Positions 38,226 through 48,695 of a stretch of 64,000 nt of DNA are shown in pieces. How positions within the stretch are numbered: position 1 is the stretch's first letter; each line of letters begins with the position of its first letter. The notes under the pieces were generated by a model that was not told the origin of the DNA, made no database searches, and saw nothing but the letters and a program-made list of their open reading frames with translations. The stretch is from Burkholderia stagnalis. Lineage in GTDB: Bacteria > Pseudomonadota > Gammaproteobacteria > Burkholderiales > Burkholderiaceae. Location of the stretch: the NCBI RefSeq assembly GCF_902830275.1, contig NZ_CADESW010000001.1, positions 310,001 through 374,000 on the forward strand, written 5' to 3'. Position numbers and translations under genes: made by a program.

Positions 38226-39272
38226 TCACTTCGACGCCCATGCGGAGAAGCGCTGTTCGAGCTCGTCGCTGTGGTCGGTCCAGAACCCGATGTCCTGCAG
38301 CACCGCGTTCTTGCCGTTGCTCGGCGAGTTCGGCAGGTTCGCGAGCGTCTTCGCGTCGAGCGCCTTGATCGCGGCGATGTTGGCCGGGCCGTACGAGATG
38401 TGCTGTGCGTAGTCCTGCTGCGGCTTCGGCGTCAGCGAGTACGCGATGAACTTCTCGGCGAGCGCCTTGTTCGGCGTGCCCTTCGGAATCGCCCAGTAGT
38501 CGAGGTCGTAGATGCTGCCGTTCCACACCACCTTCAGGTTCTTGCCTTCCTTCTGCGCGGCGCTGATGCGGCCGTTGTACGCGGTCGACATCACGACGTC
38601 GCCGGCCACCAGGAACTGCGGCGGCTGCGCGCCCGCCTCCCACCACTGGATGTTCGGCTTCAGCTCGTCGAGCTTCTTGAACGCGCGGTCCTGGCCGGCC
38701 TTCGTGCCGAGCACCTTGTAGACGTCCTTCGGCGCGACGCCGTCGGCCATCAGCGCGAATTCGAGGTTGTAGCGCGCGCCCTTGCGCATGCCGCGCTTGC
38801 CCGGGAATTTCTTCACGTCCCAGAAATCGGCCCAGCTCGTCGGCGCGGTCTTCAGCTTGTCAGCGTTGTACGCGAGCGCGGTCGACCACACGAAGAAGCC
38901 GACGCCGCACGTTTGCGGCGATTCCGGAATCAGCTCGGACTTCTTCGCGATCTTCGACCAGTCGAGCTTCTCGTACAGGCCCTCGTCGCAGCCGCGGTTC
39001 AGGTCGCCCGATTCGACCTCCACCACGTCCCAGTTGACGTGCTTGGCCTCGACCATCGCCTTCACCTTCGCCTGCTCGCCGTTGTATTCGACGGCGGTCA
39101 CCTTGGTGCCCGTCGACTTCTCGAACGGCTGGTTGAACGCGACCTTCTGCGCATCGCCGTTCGCGCCGCCGAAGTTGACGACCGTGATCTCGGCCGCCGA
39201 TGCCGACGCGCCGAATACCGCCAGCGCCAGCGCGAACGCGGTGCGGCGTGCGGTAAAGCTTGCTCGATTCAT
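38226..39272 (-). CDS. Periplasmic polyamine-type ABC substrate-binding protein (PotD/YdcS-like)
   Basis: A 348-residue binding protein with a signal peptide (cleavage near GASASAAE) and the two-lobed PotD pattern: EITVVNFGGANGDAQ at the N-terminus, WDVVEVESGDLNRG, and TSWADFWDVKKFPGKRGMRKG. PotD-family proteins bind spermidine, putrescine or related amines. An acidic residue in VEVESGD and aromatic residues such as WNGSIYDLDYW fit an amine ligand. The ligand is inferred. Confidence 0.9.
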   Translation of the reverse strand: MNRASFTARRTAFALALAVFGASASAAEITVVNFGGANGDAQKVAFNQPFEKSTGTKVTAVEYNGEQAKVKAMVEAKHVNWDVVEVESGDLNRGCDEGLYEKLDWSKIAKKSELIPESPQTCGVGFFVWSTALAYNADKLKTAPTSWADFWDVKKFPGKRGMRKGARYNLEFALMADGVAPKDVYKVLGTKAGQDRAFKKLDELKPNIQWWEAGAQPPQFLVAGDVVMSTAYNGRISAAQKEGKNLKVVWNGSIYDLDYWAIPKGTPNKALAEKFIAYSLTPKPQQDYAQHISYGPANIAAIKALDAKTLANLPNSPSNGKNAVLQDIGFWTDHSDELEQRFSAWASK

Positions 39273-39345
39273 GATGGTTCCTATCGTGGTGGAAGTGAGC
39301 CGTTGTTATTGACGACGTACTGTGGGAAAAATCGTGAAACCGCGC

Positions 39346-40464
39346 TTACGCGAACACGCGCAGGTGCTCGGGCGCGAACGCGAGCCCGACCGGCGCGCCG
39401 GGCGCGAACGCGTCGAGCGCGCCGGTGCCGAGCGGCACCTTGACGAAGCATTCGTCCTGCCCCGGCACCGCGCAGCGCATGCGCACGTGGTCGCCGAAGT
39501 AGATGAGGCTGCGCGCCTCGCCGGTCAGCAGGTTCGCGGCCGCGCCGTTCGCATGGCCATTCGTATGACCATTCGCGGCATGCGGCGCGAGATTCATGCG
39601 CTCCGGACGGATGCACGCGACCGCGTCCGCGCCGGCCACGGCATTGCCGACGTTGCGGCCGACGAGCCTGGTGCCGTCGCCGAGGCGGAATTCGCAGAAT
39701 TCGCCGTCGACGCGCGCGATCGTGCCGCGCAGCCGGTTGCTGTCGCCGATGAAGTTCGCGACGAATTCGTTGCACGGCGATTCGTACAGGCGGTCGACGG
39801 TGTCGAGCTGCTGCACGATGCCCTTGTCGAACACGGCGACGCGGTCCGACATCGTCAGCGCCTCGCCCTGGTCGTGCGTCACGTACACGAACGTCACGCC
39901 GAGCTTTTCATGCAGCGCCTTCAGCTCGTACTGCATGTGCTCGCGCAGCTGCTTGTCGAGCGCGCCGAGCGGCTCGTCCATCAGCACGAGCTGCGGCTCG
40001 AACACGAGCGCGCGGGCCAGCGCGATGCGCTGCTGCTGGCCGCCCGACAGCTGCGCCGGGTAGCGCTTCGCGAAGCGTTCCATCTGCACCATCTTCAGCG
40101 CATGCGCGACGCGCTCGGCGCGCTCGCCGGCCGGCAGCTTGCGTACCGTCAGCGGATACGCGACGTTCTGCTCGACGGTCAGGTGCGGGAACAGCGCGTA
40201 GTTCTGGAACACCATGCCGATGTTGCGCTTGTGCGGCGGCACGTTGTTCAGCAGCTCGCCTTCCAGGCGGATCTCGCCGCCCGTCGGGAACTCGAAGCCG
40301 GCCAGCATCATCAGGCAGGTGGTCTTGCCCGAGCCGGACGGCCCGAGCAGCGTCAGGAATTCCCCGCGGCGGATATCCAGGTCGAGCGATTTGACGACGA
40401 GCGTCTCGCCGTCGTAGGTCTTCCGCACACCGCGAAAGCTGACGATCACTTCATCGGTCTTCAT
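39346..40464 (-). CDS. Polyamine-type ABC transporter ATP-binding protein (PotA-like)
   Basis: A 372-residue ATPase: Walker A GPSGSGKTTC, signature LSGGQQQRIALARAL, Walker B VLMDEPLGALD, the H-loop in VYVTHDQ, and a C-terminal TOBE regulatory domain (about 285-370). It contains a His/Asn/Gly-rich insert (NGHTNGHANGAAA). The start MKTDEVIVSF follows AAGGGGA; an upstream in-frame start lacks this. It is the first gene of the importer operon and is divergent from the MocR regulator. Confidence 0.93.
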   Translation of the reverse strand: MKTDEVIVSFRGVRKTYDGETLVVKSLDLDIRRGEFLTLLGPSGSGKTTCLMMLAGFEFPTGGEIRLEGELLNNVPPHKRNIGMVFQNYALFPHLTVEQNVAYPLTVRKLPAGERAERVAHALKMVQMERFAKRYPAQLSGGQQQRIALARALVFEPQLVLMDEPLGALDKQLREHMQYELKALHEKLGVTFVYVTHDQGEALTMSDRVAVFDKGIVQQLDTVDRLYESPCNEFVANFIGDSNRLRGTIARVDGEFCEFRLGDGTRLVGRNVGNAVAGADAVACIRPERMNLAPHAANGHTNGHANGAAANLLTGEARSLIYFGDHVRMRCAVPGQDECFVKVPLGTGALDAFAPGAPVGLAFAPEHLRVFA

Positions 40465-40535
40465 CGAGGCTGTCCCCTTGCAACGCGACACGCATTATTG
40501 AGATGCAGACGACTATACGGCTGGCACGGTTCTAT

Positions 40536-40563
40536 ACTAGGGAACCATTTCAATATTCCTAGT
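40536..40563. promoter_or_regulatory. Interrupted inverted repeat between the ABC importer and the MocR gene
   Basis: ACTAGGGAA - 11 bases - TTCCTAGT, overlapping a direct-repeat-like pair CTAGGGAACCA and CTAGTAGGACCA. It lies in the 108-bp divergent gap, where a MocR-type regulator is expected to bind; direct repeats are usual for GabR-like proteins. Confidence 0.45.
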
Positions 40564-40572
40564 AGGACCACT

Positions 40573-42099
40573 TTGGATACCGTGATCCTTGCCGACTGGC
40601 TTGCCGCGCGCATCGACCGCAGCTCGTCCGAGCCGATGTACCGCCAGTTGCTGCAGCTGATGCAGCAGGCGATCCTGACCGGAGAATTGGGGCCAGGCAC
40701 CAAGCTGCCCAGTTCGCGCACGCTGGCCACCGACCTGTCGATCGCGCGCAATACCGTGCTGCATGTGTACGACCAGCTCACCGCCGAGGGCTACGTGCTG
40801 ACGACCACCGGCAGCGGTACCTATGTCGCCGACACGCGCCCGGACGCCGCGGCGATGCACGCGCCGGGCGCCACGCCGCCGCCGCCCGCGAACGGCGCGG
40901 CAGCGCCGCAGGACGGCGCGCAGGGCGGCCTGTCGATGCGCGGCCGCCAGTTGATCGAACATGCGGGCGTGTCGCGTCGCCAGTGGGGTGCGTTCATGCC
41001 GGGCGTGCCGGACGTGTCGGAATTTCCGAGCCGCACATGGAGCCGCCTGCAGGCGCGGCTATGGAAGGAGGCGAACCCGGAGCTGCTGACCTACGCGCCG
41101 GGCGGCGGCTACCGGCCGCTGCGGCGCGCGCTCGCCGATTACCTGCGCGTCGCGCGCTCGGTGAAGTGCTCGCCGGACCAGGTGATCATCACGACCGGCA
41201 TCCACCAGTCGATCGATCTCGCCGTGCGCCTGCTGTCCGACATCGGCGATCGCGCGTGGGTCGAGGAGCCGTGCTACTGGGGCGTGCGCAGCGTGCTGCA
41301 GGCGGCCGGGCTGACGCTCGCGCCGGTGCCGGTCGACCAGGAAGGGCTCGACCCGCGCGCGAGCGACCTGCAGCATCCGCCGCGGCTCGTGCTCGTCACA
41401 CCGTCGCACCAGTATCCGCTCGGCATGGTGATGAGCCTCGCGCGGCGCCGGATGCTGCTCGAATACGCGCGGCAGACCCGCTGCTGGATCATCGAGGACG
41501 ACTACGACAGCGAGTTCCGCTACGGCAGCCGCCCGCTCGCGTCGCTGCAGGGGCTCGACGACGGCGGCCGCGTGATCTACGTCGGCAGCCTCGGCAAGAT
41601 GCTGTTCCCGGGCCTGCGGATGGGCTATATGGTCGTGCCGGAGCATCTCGTCGACACGTTCCGCACCGGTTTGTCCGAGCTGTACCGCGAGGGCCAGCTG
41701 ATGCAGCAGGCCGTGCTCGCGGAATTCATCATGGACGGCCACCTGACCTCGCACGTGCGGCGCATGCGCACGCTGTACGGCGAGCGCCGGCAGCTGCTGA
41801 TCGATGCGATCCATGCGCGGTTCGGCGACGCACTGCCGGTGATGGGCGACGAAGCCGGCCTGCATCTCGTGCTGGGCCTGCCCGATGCGTGCGACGATCG
41901 CGCGGTCACGCAGAGCGCGTTCGACGCGGGGGTGATCGTGCGGCCGCTGACGAGCTACTACAGCCAGGCCGACGCCGCACGGCCGGGCCTGCTGCTCGGC
42001 TATGCGTGCGTCGCGCACGAAAGCATCGGCCCCGCGTTCGACACGCTCGCGGCGACGATCGAGCGCCACCTGCCGTCACGCATGACGCGCGCGGCGTGA
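40573..42099 (+). CDS. MocR/GabR-type regulator (GntR helix-turn-helix plus aminotransferase domain)
   Basis: A 508-residue regulator: a GntR-type winged helix (about 18-85: PMYRQLLQLMQQAILTGELG, LATDLSIARNTVLHVYDQL), a linker, and a class I aminotransferase-like domain (about 130-500). The PLP lysine is Lys342 in GSLGKMLFPGLRMG. The TTG start at 40573 has AGGA five bases upstream; a GTG three codons later is the alternative. It is divergent from the polyamine-type importer, so an amine or an amino-acid derivative is the likely signal. Confidence 0.9.
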   Translation: MDTVILADWLAARIDRSSSEPMYRQLLQLMQQAILTGELGPGTKLPSSRTLATDLSIARNTVLHVYDQLTAEGYVLTTTGSGTYVADTRPDAAAMHAPGATPPPPANGAAAPQDGAQGGLSMRGRQLIEHAGVSRRQWGAFMPGVPDVSEFPSRTWSRLQARLWKEANPELLTYAPGGGYRPLRRALADYLRVARSVKCSPDQVIITTGIHQSIDLAVRLLSDIGDRAWVEEPCYWGVRSVLQAAGLTLAPVPVDQEGLDPRASDLQHPPRLVLVTPSHQYPLGMVMSLARRRMLLEYARQTRCWIIEDDYDSEFRYGSRPLASLQGLDDGGRVIYVGSLGKMLFPGLRMGYMVVPEHLVDTFRTGLSELYREGQLMQQAVLAEFIMDGHLTSHVRRMRTLYGERRQLLIDAIHARFGDALPVMGDEAGLHLVLGLPDACDDRAVTQSAFDAGVIVRPLTSYYSQADAARPGLLLGYACVAHESIGPAFDTLAATIERHLPSRMTRAA

Positions 42100-42123
42100 A
42101 GCCGCGCGCGCCGCTGCAGCGGC

Positions 42124-43170
42124 CTACTGCGCTGCCGCTGCGGCTGCCGCGCCGCGGTCGAGCGACGCCGCGCGCACCGCGTCGCCCGGTTTCGTGAACA
42201 TGCGCTGGCGCAACGCCGCGATCTCCGCGTCGCGCTCCTGCGACGTCAGCCCCAGCGCGACGATCTGCGCGCGCTGCGCCGCATAGTCCGCGTAGCGGCG
42301 CTGCCACGCGTCGTCGTCCTGCTGCATGCGCGCGACGCGCTCCGCGACTTCCGGGCCGAGCGTCTGGGTCAGTTGCGCGCGCATCGCGTCCGGCGTCGCA
42401 CCCGATTTCTGCAGCTGCGCAATCTGCGCGATCGCGGCCTGCTGCTGCGCGACGCGCTGCCGCTCCGCGCGCGCGTCGGGCGGCAATTGCTGTTCGAGTG
42501 CAGCGAGCCGCTCCGCCTTCTGCGCATCGGTCAGCGTGCGATCCTGCGCGATCTTCAGCCGCGCGAGGTCATAGCGCTGCCGCCATTGCTCCGCGCCGAA
42601 GAACGGCTCGTTCCACTCGCCGAGCGCGCGACGCGCGATCGACGCGCGCTGGTCGAGCGCGAGCTGCAGCGTGGCGAGGTCGGACTTGTCGGCCACCGCA
42701 CCCGCGCCCGGCAGCTTCGCCAGTTCGGCCAGGTACACGCGATACCGGTGCCACACGTCGAGCGCCTCCACCTGCGCGACGGTGCCGTCGAGCTGCGCGG
42801 CGACCTCGCGTGCGACCAGTGCGTCGAGCGCAGGCGCGTTCAGGTCGCTTTGCGCGGTCAGGCAATAGTCGAAGAAATCGCGCACCGCGCGCGTTTTCGC
42901 CAGATGGCCGCCCGGATCGAGCGGCAGCCGCGGCGCGCTCGATCCGGCCAGCGGCGTCGGCAGGCCCGCGCCTGCGCTTGCGGCAACCGGCTGCGCCGCC
43001 GCGAGCGTGCCGGCGGACGCGACTGCATCCGCCGGTGCGCGAGGCGCCGCCGCGTCATGCCGCAACGCGATGCCGCGCCCGATCCACACGCCGCCCGCGA
43101 CGACCAGCGCCACGGCGGCGGCCGTCACGACGCGCCGCGTCAGCGGCGCGCGTTCGTCACGTGCCGCCAT
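42124..43170 (-). CDS. lifO: Lipase-specific foldase (lipase chaperone)
   Basis: A 348-residue membrane-anchored periplasmic foldase. One N-terminal helix (VVTAAAVALVVAGGVWIG) is followed by an Ala/Pro-rich linker, the lipase chaperone motif RAVRDFFDYCLTAQSD (RxxFDYxLSA form) and a long helical region. It folds LipA in the periplasm before type II secretion. It starts 3 bp after the lipA stop, the usual lipase-foldase operon order. Confidence 0.95.
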   Translation of the reverse strand: MAARDERAPLTRRVVTAAAVALVVAGGVWIGRGIALRHDAAAPRAPADAVASAGTLAAAQPVAASAGAGLPTPLAGSSAPRLPLDPGGHLAKTRAVRDFFDYCLTAQSDLNAPALDALVAREVAAQLDGTVAQVEALDVWHRYRVYLAELAKLPGAGAVADKSDLATLQLALDQRASIARRALGEWNEPFFGAEQWRQRYDLARLKIAQDRTLTDAQKAERLAALEQQLPPDARAERQRVAQQQAAIAQIAQLQKSGATPDAMRAQLTQTLGPEVAERVARMQQDDDAWQRRYADYAAQRAQIVALGLTSQERDAEIAALRQRMFTKPGDAVRAASLDRGAAAAAAAQ

Positions 43171-43173
43171 CGG

Positions 43174-44280
<1,107 letters not shown>

Positions 44281-44499
44281 TTATTGGTGCTGCTGGTGCG
44301 AGAGAGATTGCCTCGACGCGCCGGCGCCCTCGTGCGCGGCGCGTCGAATGCGGGAGTGAAACATGACTGACGAATGTTTGTGCCCCCGTTAGATACGGTT
44401 CTCTAGTCGGTTGACGCGAGCGGCCGAAACCGGCGGGGCATCTCCCGTGCATGCGTTTGCTGCGTCGCACACACGGGATGCGCGCCATTCATGCGCCGC

Positions 44500-46638
44500 T
44501 CACATCTTCGCGCTGACCCGCACCCACGCGGTACGGCCCGGCTCGTTCACGGGGGTCCTGGCCGGATAGCCGAAGCCCGCGTTGCCGGCGAGGTTCAGGT
44601 GCTCCGTATAAGCCTTGTCGAGCACGTTGTCGACGCCCACCGACACCTGCACGGTCTTGCTCACGTTGTATTGCGCGTGCAGCGACAGCACGCCGAAGCC
44701 CGCGCTCGAACCGAAGTCCTTGCCGACCACGTTGCCCTGGTTCAGCGCATAGCGATGCTGCGGTGCAACGACCCGCCACAACCCGCCCGCCGACCACGCG
44801 CCGCGCGTGTATTCGAGCCCGAAGCGCGCCTCGAGCGGCGGCATCTGCGGCAGCGGGTCGCCGCTCGTCGCGTTGCGTCCCCATGCATACGCGAGCGACG
44901 TCTCGACGCGCAGCGGCGCGACCGGCCGCCACGCGAGCCCGGCCTCGCCGCCCATGATCTGCGCGTTGACGTTGGTCGACTGCGTGGTCATCCCCATCTT
45001 GCCGGCCGCGTAGTTGAACAGGATGTAGTCCTGCACGTAGCCCGCGTAGCCGGACACCCACGCGTCGAGCTTGTCGCCGCGGTACTGCGCGCCGATGTCG
45101 AGCTGCGTGGTCTTCTCGGGCTGGACCGCAGAGAACGCATTGACCGCGCCGTCCGGCCCGCGCTTCGCGGAGAACAGCTCCCAGTAGTCGGGGTAGCGCT
45201 CCGTATGGCCGATGCCCGCATACCACGTGACCGGCAGCGCCGCAAGATCGCGTTCGTAGCGGACGAAGCCGCTCGGCAGCACGCGCGAGCGGTTGTCGTC
45301 GAAGGTCGGGTTCGCCTTGCTCATCATGCCGCCGGTCGTCGGCCGCTTGTCGCGTGCGCTCGCATAGTCGACGCGCGCGCCGCCGATCACGCGCGACGCA
45401 TCGCTCGCATACCAGGTCAGCTCGCCGAACGCGCCCGCGTTCCACATCGTCGCCTGCGCGTCCCACGGCTGGTCCCCGTAGCTCTGCCGCCCCATCGCCC
45501 CGCGCGAATCGAGCCGGTTCGACTGCGCGTCGACGCCCGTCACCAGCTTGAAGTCGCTGCCGAAACGGAACGTCGCCGCGGCGCGCGCGCCGAACGTGCG
45601 GCGCCGCACCTCCGACGCCATCCGCATCGGCATGCTGCTCGTCGGGTCGGGCTGCCGCAGCGTGTAGTTGTCCATCACGTGGTCGGCTTCGTTGTAGTAC
45701 ACGCGCGCCTCGATGCGCTCGAGCACGTCGCCGATGTGCCGCTTGTCGAACGACAGGCCGAACGTCTCGCGGCGGAAATGCGCGCCGTCCATTCCGCGCC
45801 CCGCGTAGCGCGCATAGCCGTCGCCCCCGCCGGCCGTCAGCTCGACGCGCGTGTGGTCGTCCGGCGTCCAGCCGAGCGCCGCGTCGGCATTCCACTTGTC
45901 CCACTGTGACGGCACGGTGCGGCCGTTGCCGTCCTTGTAGTCGTCGGAATGCGCGTGGTTCGCGGTCACGCGGCCGTACACGTCCGGCGTGCCGGCCGTC
46001 ACGTCGAGGTTCTGGTCGTTGCGCCCGAACGAGCCGCCGACGACGCTGCCGTCGAAGCGCATGCCGGGCTTGTCGAAGCGCGGCGTCACGCGCTCGAACA
46101 GCACCGTGCCGGCCGATGCGCCCGGCCCGTACAGCACCGTCTGCGGCCCCTTCACCACCGTCACCTTGTCGTAGCTTTCCGGCGCGATGTACGACGTGGG
46201 CGCATCCATCCGGCCCGGGCACGCGCCGAGCGTCGGCATCCCGTTCGCGAGGATGTTGAGCCGCGAGCCGAACATGCCGCGCAGCACCGGGTCGCCGTTC
46301 GTTCCGCCGCTGCGGATCGACGTGAAGCCGGGAATCGTCTTCAGGTAGTCCGCGCCGTCGCTGGCGGGCAGCGGCTGGCGCGGCTTCTTCGGATCGGTGA
46401 CGACGACGAGCGGCGTCGTCAGCGGCGACGCGACGACCTCGACCGGCGGCAGCATCTCGGCCACGCCGGCCGGTGCGGCCGCCGCCGTATCGGCTGCGCG
46501 TGCAGCGTCGGTGGCCGCGCTGGCGGCCGTCATCGCGCTGGCGGCCAGCGCGGGCATCGTGAGTTTCAACATCAGCGGCAGGCGCCGCATACCGGCATTG
46601 CGCGGCGACGGTTGCGCGCGCAATTGAAAAATTGTCAT
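44500..46638 (-). CDS. TonB-dependent copper receptor (OprC/NosA-like)
   Basis: A 712-residue outer-membrane beta-barrel with an N-terminal signal region (about 1-45) and a plug domain. GACPGRMDAPTSYIAPESYD and VTVVKGPQTVLYGPG mark the TonB copper-receptor group, and the barrel ends VSAKM. The start at 46638 (MTIFQLRAQ) lacks a strong ribosome-binding site, and a later start at 46590 (MRRLPLMLKL) would give a more typical signal peptide. DUF2946 and cytochrome b561 genes lie upstream on the same strand. Copper specificity is inferred from the family. Confidence 0.88.
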   Translation of the reverse strand: MTIFQLRAQPSPRNAGMRRLPLMLKLTMPALAASAMTAASAATDAARAADTAAAAPAGVAEMLPPVEVVASPLTTPLVVVTDPKKPRQPLPASDGADYLKTIPGFTSIRSGGTNGDPVLRGMFGSRLNILANGMPTLGACPGRMDAPTSYIAPESYDKVTVVKGPQTVLYGPGASAGTVLFERVTPRFDKPGMRFDGSVVGGSFGRNDQNLDVTAGTPDVYGRVTANHAHSDDYKDGNGRTVPSQWDKWNADAALGWTPDDHTRVELTAGGGDGYARYAGRGMDGAHFRRETFGLSFDKRHIGDVLERIEARVYYNEADHVMDNYTLRQPDPTSSMPMRMASEVRRRTFGARAAATFRFGSDFKLVTGVDAQSNRLDSRGAMGRQSYGDQPWDAQATMWNAGAFGELTWYASDASRVIGGARVDYASARDKRPTTGGMMSKANPTFDDNRSRVLPSGFVRYERDLAALPVTWYAGIGHTERYPDYWELFSAKRGPDGAVNAFSAVQPEKTTQLDIGAQYRGDKLDAWVSGYAGYVQDYILFNYAAGKMGMTTQSTNVNAQIMGGEAGLAWRPVAPLRVETSLAYAWGRNATSGDPLPQMPPLEARFGLEYTRGAWSAGGLWRVVAPQHRYALNQGNVVGKDFGSSAGFGVLSLHAQYNVSKTVQVSVGVDNVLDKAYTEHLNLAGNAGFGYPARTPVNEPGRTAWVRVSAKM

Positions 46639-46718
46639 GATCAAAGCCCGAGTAACGCCCTCCACGCGATCGTCGGATCGCACGGATATCGGCGGAAAGA
46701 AGAACGAGGAGAACCGCG

Positions 46719-47084
46719 TCAGGCGTTCACGGGCGGCGCGCGCGGGTACGCACGCGGATAGCGGCCGACGCGGGCCGCGACGGCGACGGGCGCGGCCGCG
46801 GATGCATCGGCGAGGAAGGCGGTGGGAAGCGGCGCGGCGGTGACGCCGCCGAGCGCCGGGGTATGCGTGAAGAAGCTGCAGTAGCCGCACGCATCGAGAT
46901 GCAGTGCGTGATGCGCGCGATCCGCGCCCGGCGCGCGATGCCCGCCATGCTCTGCACTGCAGACAATCGCGTCGGGTGTCGACGCCTGCGCGACGCGCCA
47001 TTGCGACACCAGTGGCGCGGCAATCGCGAACCAGATCGCGAGCATGCCCAGCCAGGCAGTCAGTGTGCGATGTCGGTTCGGCAT
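46719..47084 (-). CDS. DUF2946-family protein
   Basis: A 121-residue protein with an N-terminal membrane helix or signal anchor (LTAWLGMLAIWFAIAAPLVS). It has a His-rich segment (EHGGHRAPGADRAHHALHLD) and a CGYC motif with further aromatic residues, typical of DUF2946. The His and Cys residues could bind copper. It is 80 bp upstream of the TonB copper receptor gene; this pairing is common. Function unproven. Confidence 0.83.
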   Translation of the reverse strand: MPNRHRTLTAWLGMLAIWFAIAAPLVSQWRVAQASTPDAIVCSAEHGGHRAPGADRAHHALHLDACGYCSFFTHTPALGGVTAAPLPTAFLADASAAAPVAVAARVGRYPRAYPRAPPVNA

Positions 47085-47174
47085 GCGGGGTGTCGAGTAA
47101 GCGGAATGTAAAAGCAGACCGGATGTTACAGAATGTTCAGCGCCATGACCAGCCCGCGCGGGCCCGCCAATGCA

Positions 47175-47212
47175 CGGGGGCGCATGGTTGTTCGTGCAAC
47201 CATGCGCCCCCG
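47175..47212. terminator. 16-bp perfect hairpin downstream of cytochrome b561 gene
   Basis: Arms 47175-47190 and 47197-47212 are exact reverse complements with a 6-base loop (ttcgtg). It lies 31 bp beyond the cybB stop and 91 bp upstream of the DUF2946 start. It has no T-run, so it may be a terminator of modest strength or a structural repeat. Confidence 0.55.
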
Positions 47213-47243
47213 GGGTGCGACGCAGCGGAGGAGCCGGCGCGGC

Positions 47244-47780
47244 TCACGGCGCCATGCGCTTGAGCATGCCGTCCCGCAGGAAGAAGTGGTGATAGAGCGC
47301 GGCGAGCGCATGCAGGCCGATCACGAAATAGAACGCGTTGCCGATCAGCTCGTGCGCGTCCTTGATGGCCGGCCGCAGCGCCTTGTCGGGCCCGAACAGC
47401 GTGAACGAGACGCCGAGCCAGTCGAGCGACACCGGCTTGCCGCCGAGGTTGATCATCATGATGCCCAGCAACGGCTGCGCGATGATGAACGCATACAGCG
47501 CGAGGTGCGTGAGCTTCGCGAGCCATTGCAGCAGCGCGGGCTGCGGCACCGGCGCCGGCGCGCGGCTGGCCGCTCGCCAGACGATCCGCAGCACCGACAG
47601 CACCAGCACCAGCGCGCCCGCGGTGAGATGCACGTTCATCCAGAACACGCGGCTGTCGCTGCCCTTCGGCCCGCGGATCTCGATCGCCAGATAGGCGAGC
47701 GCCACGAGCAGGAAGATCGCCCAGTGAAAGAAGATCGTGGGCGTGCTGTATCGCGCCTGTCTGGCGAGGATGTTTCTCAT
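47244..47780 (-). CDS. Cytochrome b561
   Basis: A 178-residue di-haem inner-membrane cytochrome with four helices. Likely haem-ligand histidines lie in TIFFHWAIF, MNVHLTAGAL and IGLHALAALYHHFF. The family oxidises quinol or superoxide. It precedes the copper receptor group on the same strand but is separated from it by a strong hairpin. Confidence 0.92.
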   Translation of the reverse strand: MRNILARQARYSTPTIFFHWAIFLLVALAYLAIEIRGPKGSDSRVFWMNVHLTAGALVLVLSVLRIVWRAASRAPAPVPQPALLQWLAKLTHLALYAFIIAQPLLGIMMINLGGKPVSLDWLGVSFTLFGPDKALRPAIKDAHELIGNAFYFVIGLHALAALYHHFFLRDGMLKRMAP

Positions 47781-48010
47781 GCGTGGTCTCGTCTCGTATG
47801 CGGGGATGGGGCCGATGCCGTGGACGCAGGCCAGCGCCCGGCATGATGCAGCGATTGTAGCGGCACGGGTGGCGGGTTTGGACCGACGCGATCAAATATC
47901 CGACGATATTGCCGCGCCGTTGCGCGCACGAAGGCGACGCGGAAACACGCGACGCGCGGGCGCGACTGTGGCACGATGGAAACTTGTTTGCGTCGATGTC
48001 GTGCAGCGCC

Positions 48011-48649
48011 ATGAGCAAAGCGTTCTTCGTGACAGCCTACCGGCTGATGGCCGCGCTGCTCGCCGTGTCGACACCGCTGCACAGCATCGCGGGCCGCTGG
48101 GGCATGCCGACGTTTCATCTCGGCAACTATCTCAGCTACTTCACCCAGCTGAGCAGCCTGTATGCCGCCGCCATGCTGCTGGCGGGGCTGTGGCGAGTCA
48201 CCCGCCCGGGGTCCGCGCGCTACGAATCGATGCGCGGCGCGGCCGTGCTGTACATGCTGATCACCGCGATCGTCTACGAGCTGCTGCTCGCGCAGCACGA
48301 CGCCATCCAGCACATCACGCCGGCCTACAACAACTGGGTGCTGCACCGCATCGTGCCGCTCGTCGTGCTCGGCGACTGGGTCTACGTCGAGCCGCGCAAG
48401 CCGATCCCGTGGCAAAGCGCGGTGACGTGGCTCGGCTTTCCGGTCATCTATCTCGCCTACACGCTCGTGCGCGGCGCGTGGGAAAACTGGTATCCGTATC
48501 CGTTCGTCGACCCGCGGCCCGACGGCTACCTGCCCGTCGCGCTGCAATGCACGCTGATCGCGCTCGGCGCGAGCGCGCTCGCGATGGCGATCCGCTGGCT
48601 CGGCAACCGGGCGAGGCCGGCCGCGACGGTCGGGGCGAACGAAGGTTGA
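48011..48649 (+). CDS. Pr6Pr-family integral membrane protein
   Basis: A protein of about 212 residues with six membrane helices. STPLHSIAGRWGMPTFHLGNYLSYFTQLSSLYA, YNNWVLHRIVPLVVLGDWV and YLAYTLVRGAWENWYPYPFVD carry the conserved polar residues of the Pr6Pr (FAR-17a/AIG1-like) family; the last includes the motif near the final helices. An alternative start lies at 47996. The function of the bacterial members is not known. Confidence 0.82.
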   Translation: MSKAFFVTAYRLMAALLAVSTPLHSIAGRWGMPTFHLGNYLSYFTQLSSLYAAAMLLAGLWRVTRPGSARYESMRGAAVLYMLITAIVYELLLAQHDAIQHITPAYNNWVLHRIVPLVVLGDWVYVEPRKPIPWQSAVTWLGFPVIYLAYTLVRGAWENWYPYPFVDPRPDGYLPVALQCTLIALGASALAMAIRWLGNRARPAATVGANEG

Positions 48650-48695
48650 ACGGCGTGCGTGCGCGCATGGCGGCACGCACGCCGGCGCGATGCGC

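Noticed and set aside
42110-42123. GCCGCTGCAGCGGC palindrome between the convergent MocR and lifO genes
   Set aside because: Short GC palindrome expected by chance at this composition; no T-run on either side.
44439-44480. Inverted repeat CATCTCCCGTG.../...CACGGGATG between lipA and the copper receptor
   Set aside because: Arms are imperfect and no T-run follows on either strand, so I do not call it a terminator.
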